A DNA stretch of 28,073 nt from CAZSHX01 sp964606895 (GTDB lineage: Bacteria; Bacteroidota; Ignavibacteria; Kapaibacteriales; UBA2268), in the NCBI GenBank assembly GCA_964606895.1, contig CAZSHX010000066.1, positions 1-28,073 on the forward strand. Reading direction: 5' to 3'. Positions within the stretch are counted from its first letter, which is position 1. Each line of letters starts with the position of its first letter. The notes under the pieces were generated by a model, which saw only the letters and a list, made by a program, of their open reading frames with translations, was not told the origin of the DNA and made no database searches. Position numbers and translations under genes: made by a program. Shown here one piece after another: positions 16,034 through 21,914 of this stretch.

Positions 16034-18058
16034 ATGAATTTAAGAAAAAACAAGTTCCAAATTTTAAATATAGTTTTGGTTACAGCATTACTGATTATTA
16101 TTTCTTCGGTTCATGCTGAAGAAAGCAATCCTGACTGGAAAAAGGATTACAATTTCGACCAAAACGCTTTGAATCAGCTATCAAAAGATGCTTCGAATTT
16201 TACGATTTTTGAACCCAACACCAACAATCCTGCAAAAAAGAATTCAATCAATTCGGGAGTTTCTCAGTTGCAGAGCAGAATTAAACATATTCCTGACATA
16301 AATCAGCTTATAAGTAAATCCAAAAACGGAATGCTCGGAAATGACACTCTGATAATCGGTGCACCGCCTTTAGATTCGCTGATTATTGATAAGGACTACA
16401 CTTATAACGGCACAATTCTTATTGCTCTGAATGGGATTTTGAGATTCAAAAACTGTAAGGCAACAATCAAAGGTGATATAATTCTATTTAATAATGCCCG
16501 TCTTGAAGTTGAAAACTCGCAAATCTACTTTCCTCAGCAATACTTTTATCAACGAATGTTGTTTGCAACCGGCAACAGCGTTATCATCGTAAAAAATTCT
16601 TCGTTCGATTACAGCGGTCTTTCGCACACACTTGCGGTGGCAAACAAATCAAAAGCAGAAATTACAAATATCACCAATAATGGTTTTACCACAACAGGAC
16701 TTTACGGTACAGCTTCAATATCTATTGACGGGTCGAACGAAGCAGGAGAGTTTGTTATAACCGACAGCACAAATCTCTCGATTAAAAATGCAAAGACTGC
16801 ATTGCTTTGGCATCACACAGGAAAAAATCAGAAACTTGACCTGACTTTTCCAAATGGAGATTCTGTTGGGCTATATGAATGCCGCGACGGTATCGCGGGA
16901 GTTTCGGGTGTGGGCTACAAAGTGAAAATCGAAAAGTGCAAGGAAGTGATGTGGGCTCTGATGCCGGCTAATGGTACTGAAGTAAAAATTTCTGATTCAA
17001 AATTACGTGCTATCGGGCTATGGATAAGGGAGTTTTCAAACGGGGAAGTCAGCGGACTTGTTAATAATTCGACTTATAAGGATTTCACTCCGAATCTCAG
17101 TGAAATCAAACTGAATCTTCTTAACACTTCGGTTATGACTTGGAGTGTTTATACTATGGATGATGCAAATATAACTCTAAAAGGCAGTATTGTCGGCGAA
17201 ATCGGTGCTCAAAACCGTTCGATTGTGACAGCAAATAAAATTTTCTGCGACGGTTCAGGTGGGTATGTGTGGGGAACGGATACAACCTTTACAATCGTGG
17301 GTTTTTGTTCTGCTACGACTGCTGTCCGCTCCCAAGGGAATGGAATTGTAGTGCTGGCTTATTCCGCATTAACTATGGGTCAGGCAACCGCAACACAGAA
17401 TTCCATTTTAATGGTACTCCAAAGTACTGTTCCCGACGAACCGAAACCTTACGACAAAGCCTGCGTTTGGTATGCGAATACCGAAAAGCCGACAATAGCA
17501 AATGTGAATTCAAATGTTGCTCTAATCGGGTCTGTCTGGATTACAAAAACTGCCGAGAGTCAATTGATGAATTTCGGCAAATACAAAATGTTCTACCGCC
17601 AAAAACCGACGGATGAATGGATTCAAATCCCCGGAGAATTCAAAAAACAAGTAAGGCACGACACTCTTGCCGTTTGGAATACAAACGGATTAGCTCCGAA
17701 TAATTACAGCATTAAAATACTTATTTTTGATGATTTGGCTGATTCGATGGAAGCAATCTCAAGCATTAATCTATTACCGAAAGATATGGCTGTGGAAATA
17801 AGTGCAACGTCAGAACCTGTAAACATCTATCCAAATCCTGCCGATAATTTTATTATTCTGTCATCAGCTCAAAATTTAAGTAATAAATGTATTAAAATTT
17901 ATGATATTTTTGGAAAAGAAATTCCTGTAGAACCTGAATTTATTTCAGATGGTTCGATTAAAATCAGGACATCGGACTTGACTACGGGACTTTATTTTTT
18001 ACGGCTTGACACAGGTAATAATTCATGTGTCAGGGAATTCAGGATAATACAGGAATAA
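16034..18058 (+). CDS. Beta-helix-like T9SS surface protein (674 aa)
   Basis: A signal peptide (1-28, ending VHA before EE). The stretch from about 105 to 450 has short hydrophobic strands with asparagine and glycine turns (IALNGILRFKNCKATIKGDI, ILFNNARLEVENSQIYF, VIIVKNSSFDYSGL), which suggests a right-handed parallel beta-helix. This is an inference from pattern only. The tail is a T9SS type A sorting domain (YPNPADNFIIL, IKIYDIFGKEI, LTTGLYFLRL). Unlike the Asp-box paralogues, its sorting domain carries no palindrome insertion. A weak TTGGA precedes the ATG. It ends 2 bases before pdxH, so the two must be transcribed together. Ligand or substrate unknown. Confidence 0.85.
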   Translation: MNLRKNKFQILNIVLVTALLIIISSVHAEESNPDWKKDYNFDQNALNQLSKDASNFTIFEPNTNNPAKKNSINSGVSQLQSRIKHIPDINQLISKSKNGMLGNDTLIIGAPPLDSLIIDKDYTYNGTILIALNGILRFKNCKATIKGDIILFNNARLEVENSQIYFPQQYFYQRMLFATGNSVIIVKNSSFDYSGLSHTLAVANKSKAEITNITNNGFTTTGLYGTASISIDGSNEAGEFVITDSTNLSIKNAKTALLWHHTGKNQKLDLTFPNGDSVGLYECRDGIAGVSGVGYKVKIEKCKEVMWALMPANGTEVKISDSKLRAIGLWIREFSNGEVSGLVNNSTYKDFTPNLSEIKLNLLNTSVMTWSVYTMDDANITLKGSIVGEIGAQNRSIVTANKIFCDGSGGYVWGTDTTFTIVGFCSATTAVRSQGNGIVVLAYSALTMGQATATQNSILMVLQSTVPDEPKPYDKACVWYANTEKPTIANVNSNVALIGSVWITKTAESQLMNFGKYKMFYRQKPTDEWIQIPGEFKKQVRHDTLAVWNTNGLAPNNYSIKILIFDDLADSMEAISSINLLPKDMAVEISATSEPVNIYPNPADNFIILSSAQNLSNKCIKIYDIFGKEIPVEPEFISDGSIKIRTSDLTTGLYFLRLDTGNNSCVREFRIIQE

Positions 18059-18060
18059 CA

Positions 18061-18705
18061 ATGGATTTAATTGAGAATTTATCTGATATACGGCATGATT
18101 ATACACGTGGAAGTTTTACCGAAAAAAATGCACTGAAGGATCCCTTCGAGCAATTTAAATCTTGGTTTCAGGATGCAATTGCAGTTAAAATGCTTGACCC
18201 TAACGCTCTTGTTCTATCAACTGCAACGAAAGAAGGCAAACCTTCATCAAGGGTGCTTCTGCTTAAAAATGTTGACGAGCGTGGTTTTGTTTTCTTTACT
18301 AACTACGAAGGTCGCAAAGGAAAAGAAATTGATGAAAATCCTAATGTTTCAATGCTGTTTTACTGGGATAAGCTCGAAAGACAAATAAGAATTGAAGGTA
18401 AACTCGAAAAAATAACTCCCGAAGAATCCGATGCTTACTTCCAAACACGACCATACTCTAGCAGGCTTGGAGCCTGGGCATCGAAGCAAAGCGAAGTTCT
18501 GAAAAGCCGTTTCACTTTGATAAGACAAGTAGCGGAATATATGTTTAAATTTAAAAATGACGTTCCGTTGCCGCCTTTCTGGGGCGGATACAGATTAATC
18601 CCCGAAGTGTTCGAGTTCTGGCAGGGGCGGTCAAGCCGACTGCACGACAGAATACGGTATTTCAAAGAAGGTGATTCATGGAAAACCGAAAGACTTTATC
18701 CGTAA
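18061..18705 (+). CDS. pdxH: Pyridoxine/pyridoxamine 5'-phosphate oxidase PdxH
   Basis: An FMN-dependent oxidase that converts pyridoxine or pyridoxamine 5'-phosphate to pyridoxal 5'-phosphate, the last step of PLP synthesis and salvage. The 214 residues match the family length. Landmarks are SSRVLLLKNVDERGFVFFTN (62-81, FMN binding), GRKGKEI (84-90), TRPYSSRLGAWASKQS (129-144), PPFWGGYRLIPEVFEFWQGR (171-190) and RLHDRIRY (193-200), where R193 and H195 correspond to substrate-binding residues. The ATG at 18061 is preceded by AGGA and gives the usual family start MDLIENLSDIRHDYTRG. An upstream in-frame ATG at 18025 would run into the previous gene. Its product is the cofactor of SerC, encoded in the same window. 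Confidence 0.97.
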   Translation: MDLIENLSDIRHDYTRGSFTEKNALKDPFEQFKSWFQDAIAVKMLDPNALVLSTATKEGKPSSRVLLLKNVDERGFVFFTNYEGRKGKEIDENPNVSMLFYWDKLERQIRIEGKLEKITPEESDAYFQTRPYSSRLGAWASKQSEVLKSRFTLIRQVAEYMFKFKNDVPLPPFWGGYRLIPEVFEFWQGRSSRLHDRIRYFKEGDSWKTERLYP

Positions 18706-18732
18706 GAGGGAACAGACACGCCTGTTCCCCAC
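18704..18732. repeat. Degenerate REP element
   Basis: AGGGAACAGACACGCCTGTTCCCCAC is a diverged copy of the 28-bp REP palindrome, starting at the pdxH stop codon and followed by GGATGCAA as other copies are. It could also act as a transcription stop for pdxH. Confidence 0.6.
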
Positions 18733-18746
18733 GGATGCAATGAACT

Positions 18747-18779
18747 AATTGAAATGAAGATGAATATGATAAATTGTAG
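18747..18779 (+). pseudogene. Relic of a RAYT 3' end
   Basis: 30 of 33 bases match 19319-19351, the last codons of the RAYT. In that frame it reads N-stop-NEDEYDKL-stop, against NWNEDEYYKLL in the intact gene. It ends directly in a REP element. It is best explained as the tail of an earlier RAYT copy. Confidence 0.6.
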
Positions 18780-18803
18780 GGAACAGGCATGCCTGTTCCC
18801 TAC
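18776..18803. repeat. REP palindrome, left flank of RAYT
   Basis: A perfect 28-bp palindrome: GTAGGGAACAGGCA followed by its exact reverse complement. It is identical to 19097-19124 and 19468-19495 and lies 20 bases before the RAYT start. Confidence 0.9.
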
Positions 18804-18823
18804 GGATACTATTAATAAAAACA

Positions 18824-19354
18824 ATGGACTTCAATCCTGAAATACAAAATCGTAAATCAATCCGCCTGAAAGAATATGATTATTCACAGGCAGGTTATTA
18901 TTTTGTAACGATTTGTACGCGTAACCGCGAACATCTATTTGGGGAAATTGTTGATGGCAATACTGAACTGAATGATTTTGGGAAAATTGTTGATGATTGC
19001 ATCAAAAATATACTTCAGCATTTCGAATTTTCAGATATTGATTATTATTGCATAATGCCAAATCACGTTCATCTGATTCTAATTATCAGCGATACCGTAG
19101 GGAACAGGCATGCCTGTTCCCTACAATCCAATGTTCAGAATCGAAATCATCAGGCATTACCTGTTATTATCGGTTCTTTAAAATCTGCAATATCAAAAAT
19201 GATTCATAGAATTGATTCAAATATTAATTTTGTTTGGCAGAAATCGTATTACGAACACATAATCCGAAATGAAAACGAATTGTTTGAAATTAGAAAATAT
19301 ATTGAATATAATCCGTTAAATTGGAATGAAGATGAATATTATAAATTGTTGTGA
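18824..19354 (+). CDS. REP-associated tyrosine transposase (RAYT, Y1/IS200-like)
   Basis: A 176-residue HUH/Y1 transposase-like protein of the type that mobilises or processes REP palindromes. Landmarks are SQAGYYFVTICTRNREHLFG (21-40), the metal-binding HVH (81-83) in IMPNHVHLIL, WQKSYYEHIIRNENEL (138-153) and IRKYIEYNPLNW (156-167), where Y159 is the likely nucleophile. A full REP element is embedded in frame and encodes residues 92-100 (VGNRHACSL), in the linker just after the HUH motif. REPs also flank the gene on both sides. The ribosome site is weak. The family is single-copy and domesticated in many genomes; whether this one is active is not known. Confidence 0.93.
   Translation: MDFNPEIQNRKSIRLKEYDYSQAGYYFVTICTRNREHLFGEIVDGNTELNDFGKIVDDCIKNILQHFEFSDIDYYCIMPNHVHLILIISDTVGNRHACSLQSNVQNRNHQALPVIIGSLKSAISKMIHRIDSNINFVWQKSYYEHIIRNENELFEIRKYIEYNPLNWNEDEYYKLL
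19097..19124. repeat. REP palindrome inside the RAYT coding sequence
   Basis: Identical 28-bp palindrome (GTAGGGAACAGGCA plus reverse complement), starting exactly on a codon boundary (codon 92) and read as VGNRHACSL. Confidence 0.9.
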
Positions 19355-19467
19355 ACAGTCGGTATGGAACAGATGGATGTTTGAAATCTACCTAAAAGTA
19401 TTATTTTTTATATGAATAAATCAGGAAACCTTTCAGAATCCAAAATATTCGTTATTATTCGATAATT

Positions 19468-19495
19468 GTAGGGAACAGGCATGCCTGTTCCCTAC
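19468..19495. repeat. REP palindrome, right flank of RAYT
   Basis: Third identical copy of the 28-bp palindrome, followed directly by copy A of the 52-bp repeat. Confidence 0.9.
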
Positions 19496-19496
19496 A

Positions 19497-19548
19497 GATG
19501 CAAAAAGAATGACCAAACATCAGACCCAATTATTGGGGTGATGGTGTT
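19497..19548. repeat. 52-bp dispersed repeat, copy A
   Basis: Begins GATGCAAAAAGAATGACC and ends GGTGATGGTGTT. It aligns without gaps to 20688-20739 and, more loosely, to 20066-20117. Confidence 0.65.
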
Positions 19549-19653
19549 GGCAGATATTATATAAATTATAATTTTGATTTACTATTTTCGTTACTTAACT
19601 TTTTTACAGGCAATCAGATTAACGATTTTTAAGGTTAATATAAGGAGTATAAT

Positions 19654-20037
19654 ATGGGAATGTTCAAGAAAAAAGTAAAAATCTCAAATGTCTATGATAA
19701 CTCAAAATATTTTGAAGCTGACTTTTGGATAGACACTGGTGCCCTATACTCATTTGTACCTGAGGACTATTTAGAGACAATTGATTTTGAAATGATTGAA
19801 ACCAGATCAATGGTTTTTGCAGATGGCAGAATTGGACGATGTCCATTCGGAATTGTTAATTTTGAAATAGAAGGTTTCGAAAATAAAATAGCTTGTCCGA
19901 TTGTTGCCGGAACAAAAGGTTCTATGTTTCTTTTAGGAGCAACTGCTTTGGAAAATTTTGGAGTAGAGGCAGATCCTGTTAATAAAAAACTAAATCCAAT
20001 TATGGCAATCATTGGCGGATTTATGGCTTCGAAGTGA
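19654..20037 (+). CDS. Retropepsin-like (clan AA) aspartic protease
   Basis: A 127-residue single-domain protein with the catalytic motif DTGA (27-30) in WIDTGALYSFVPEDYL and the downstream hydrophobic-glycine motif LLGATALENFGVEADP (93-108), as in bacterial retropepsin-like proteases. It has no signal peptide or membrane segment, so it is probably cytoplasmic. A dimer would be needed for activity, as in retropepsins. AAGGAG lies 8 bases ahead of the ATG. No reverse transcriptase or integrase is near, so it is not part of a retroelement. It is preceded by copy A of the 52-bp repeat and followed by copy B, like a small cassette. Substrate unknown. Confidence 0.85.
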   Translation: MGMFKKKVKISNVYDNSKYFEADFWIDTGALYSFVPEDYLETIDFEMIETRSMVFADGRIGRCPFGIVNFEIEGFENKIACPIVAGTKGSMFLLGATALENFGVEADPVNKKLNPIMAIIGGFMASK

Positions 20038-20065
20038 ATAATTTTGATGGCATATTGTCGGGTTC

Positions 20066-20117
20066 GGGCAAAAAAGAATGACCAAACAACTGACTAAAGT
20101 AAACTGGTGATGGTGTT
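20066..20117. repeat. 52-bp dispersed repeat, copy B
   Basis: Contains AAAAAGAATGACCAAACA and GGTGATGGTGTT as in copy A, with a diverged middle. No clear REP precedes it. Confidence 0.55.
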
Positions 20118-20154
20118 AAATGAAATTTGCTTAAAATACAATGGAGAATACAAA

Positions 20155-20631
20155 ATGAATAGGATTTTATTACTTTTTATTGCATTATTATATAGTTGTT
20201 CTCCAACAACTGAAAAAATAACTATTCATAAGTATTTTAAATGTCAAGGTATGGATAATGAAGATTCAACCATTTTTATTCATTTGGAAGTTAATACTTA
20301 TAAAGATTTTTTTAAAGGAAGAGAATCTATTTTCTCATTTAAACGTGATTATTACTATATTAATTTACCAAGAATTGATTCAAATTTCAATGAAAGTGAA
20401 ATTAAGATATCAAGATATTCTGGATATTTCAAGGATACAATATTTTACCCCAAATATGGTAGAATAAAAATAAATGAATTGGAAAAAAATTGTATTAATT
20501 TAACAATAGAATTTAAAGATGCATTATTGCCCGAAATATTAAACGGTAAATATAAATTATTTTATCAAGGAATAGATTCTGGGAGAAGTAAATGGCAAAT
20601 TTGGAATTGTGTAATTTATAATACAAAATGA
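20155..20631 (+). CDS. Putative lipoprotein of unknown function
   Basis: A 158-residue protein with a short lipoprotein signal (MNRILLLFIALLYSCSPT, cysteine at 15). I see no known domain in the rest, which is rich in lysine, isoleucine and aromatic residues and ends SKWQIWNCVIYNTK. The ATG at 20155 has GGAG 8 bases ahead; the frame extends to 20107 but that would start inside the 52-bp repeat and put 16 residues before the signal. The codons are strongly A/T-biased compared with pdxH or serC, which suggests acquired DNA. It lies between repeat copies B and C. Confidence 0.75.
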   Translation: MNRILLLFIALLYSCSPTTEKITIHKYFKCQGMDNEDSTIFIHLEVNTYKDFFKGRESIFSFKRDYYYINLPRIDSNFNESEIKISRYSGYFKDTIFYPKYGRIKINELEKNCINLTIEFKDALLPEILNGKYKLFYQGIDSGRSKWQIWNCVIYNTK

Positions 20632-20658
20632 TTAACATGCTTTTCCTAATCCGAAGTT

Positions 20659-20686
20659 GTATTGAATAGGCATACCTGTTCAATAC
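20659..20686. repeat. Variant REP palindrome with compensatory changes
   Basis: 28 bases: GTATTGAATAGGCA then TACCTGTTCAATAC. Relative to the consensus, GG in the left arm has become TT and CC in the right arm AA, so both pairs are kept. It is followed directly by copy C of the 52-bp repeat. Confidence 0.7.
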
Positions 20687-20687
20687 G

Positions 20688-20739
20688 GATGCAAAAAAAA
20701 TGACCTAGCATCTGACCCAAGTAAAGTGGTGATGATTTT
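20688..20739. repeat. 52-bp dispersed repeat, copy C
   Basis: Begins GATGCAAAAAAAATGACC, shares TCTGACCCAAGTAAAGTGG with the other copies in part, and ends GATGATTTT. Together with the REP before it, it forms an approximately 80-bp composite like 19468-19548. Confidence 0.65.
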
Positions 20740-20771
20740 AGGAAGTAATTAACAAATAAAGGAACATATCT

Positions 20772-21176
20772 ATGAAATCAGTATTAATTTCAATCTTTTT
20801 ATTGTGCTTTTTGATAGGTTGCGATAATATTACTTATTATGAAAAAGAAATAAATAACCTAACGAATGATACAATTTCGATATTTTTCAAAGGCAAAACC
20901 AGAACAACGAATGAAGCAGATTCAATAATTGTATTACCCATGAAAAAAAATTTGTATTTTAACAATCAGGGAAGTTGGGTTGGTACTAACTTTGATTGTG
21001 AACCTCAGATTATTGCCGATGAAGTAACAATAAAGATAAGTGGTGGAAAAAAATTATTAAAAGATTTATCAAAAAAAGAGAATTGGAGTTGTGTAGGCGA
21101 TAAAGATAATAATTCAAATTGGAAAAACTCATATTGGAAAATGACTTTTACAATAACATCAGATGATTTAAAATGA
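20772..21176 (+). CDS. Putative lipoprotein of unknown function
   Basis: A 134-residue protein with a clear lipoprotein signal (MKSVLISIFLLCFLIGC, cysteine at 17). The body has two further cysteines (CEPQII, WSCVGD) and no domain I recognise. An AAGGAA ribosome site lies ahead of the ATG. It follows copy C of the 52-bp repeat by 32 bases and is A/T-biased like its neighbour. It resembles the 20155-20631 protein in size, export signal and setting, but I see no sequence similarity between them. Confidence 0.75.
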   Translation: MKSVLISIFLLCFLIGCDNITYYEKEINNLTNDTISIFFKGKTRTTNEADSIIVLPMKKNLYFNNQGSWVGTNFDCEPQIIADEVTIKISGGKKLLKDLSKKENWSCVGDKDNNSNWKNSYWKMTFTITSDDLK

Positions 21177-21200
21177 GTGGCTTAAAGTGATTTTATATAG

Positions 21201-21356
21201 GAAAAATCATATAAGTTAGCCTTCCTTTTGTTTCTTATTGTTCTTTTATTGCCATCGTGTATTGTATATTTTAAGACCGTAAATAAATTTCCTCAAGGGA
21301 TAGGTGGAAATTTGGAGTATGATGTGTTATCAAAATTTATCCCCAACAGGAAATAA
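21201..21356 (+). pseudogene. Broken small lipoprotein gene (no start codon)
   Basis: An open frame of 51 codons reads KLAFLLFLIVLLLPSC then IVYFKTVNKFPQGIGG and ends NRK-stop. It is a lipoprotein signal with cysteine at codon 20 and a short body, but no ATG, GTG or suitably placed TTG is available; TAG lies directly upstream. AGGAAAAATCATATAAG looks like a former ATGAAAAATCATATAAAG start that has lost its ATG and one A. A degraded match to the end of the 52-bp repeat (about 21184-21207) overlaps it. Confidence 0.4.
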
Positions 21357-21914
21357 AAGATGAAGAAATGTTCTGCCGAATAATCGCCATACTGTATCAA
21401 TAGCATACCAAATATGAAAAAGATATTTTTTGAAATTCCTCAAAGGAATGTCTAATCATTATAAGTCGAATTGGTTGGATTTTCAAACAATGTTTTAGGG
21501 TGTAAGCATTTTCCAGAACCAAAAAACAAAATATTGTGAAATATTGACATGAAGTAAAATATTTTTCTTTGAAATGATAAATAAATTTTGTAAGTTTAAT
21601 TGTCTAAGTTTGAATAAACGTGACTAAATCTTTATTAATAGCTTTGGAGGAATATGACTGATTTGCTACTTCTTTTCTTTGTTTAGATTTCACAAAATAT
21701 TGCCCGATTTTTCTGAATAGGTTTTTCCTTGGATTGGACTATTTATTTTAGTGTTTTGTTCTTGATTGAGCAAAATGCCAATATTGAGTATGCCTGATTT
21801 TGGAAGATATTTGCTGTTTATCTATGTGAAACCCCTCAAGTTAGCAAATCGTTGAATTCTTCGCTTCATATTCGATAAGTACTAAATTTATCATAAATGT
21901 ACCTTGGAGGGTAT
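21357..21914. other. AT-rich intergenic region upstream of the 1856-residue protein gene
   Basis: No credible gene is seen on either strand. A TAAGTTTG box (21604-21611) matches the Bacteroidota -7 element but has no -33 partner at the right distance. A tiny frame with a strong GGAGG site (21654-21683, MTDLLLLFFV-stop) lies downstream of it. The stretch may be decayed accessory DNA and must contain the promoter of the next gene. Confidence 0.4.

Larger units (their letters stand above)
19355..19653. other. Intergenic region between RAYT and the aspartic protease
   Basis: No gene was seen. It holds a possible highly diverged REP right after the RAYT stop (about 19351-19379), a perfect REP (19468-19495) and copy A of the 52-bp repeat (19497-19548), then an AT-rich leader ending in AAGGAG before the next gene. 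Confidence 0.5.

Noticed and set aside
19654..20037. Retroelement or retrovirus-like remnant because of the aspartic protease
   Set aside because: No reverse transcriptase, RNase H or integrase frames are near. Single-domain retropepsin-like proteases are common in bacteria.
18776..20739. CRISPR-like array from the repeated palindromes
   Set aside because: The spacing is irregular (hundreds of bases), one copy is inside a gene, and there are no uniform spacers or cas genes. REP elements with a RAYT explain them.
19497..20760. Integron attC sites between small genes
   Set aside because: One copy ends in GTTAAAT, which fits the attC core, but the other two copies do not, no matching RYYYAAC inverse core is present and no integrase is in the window.
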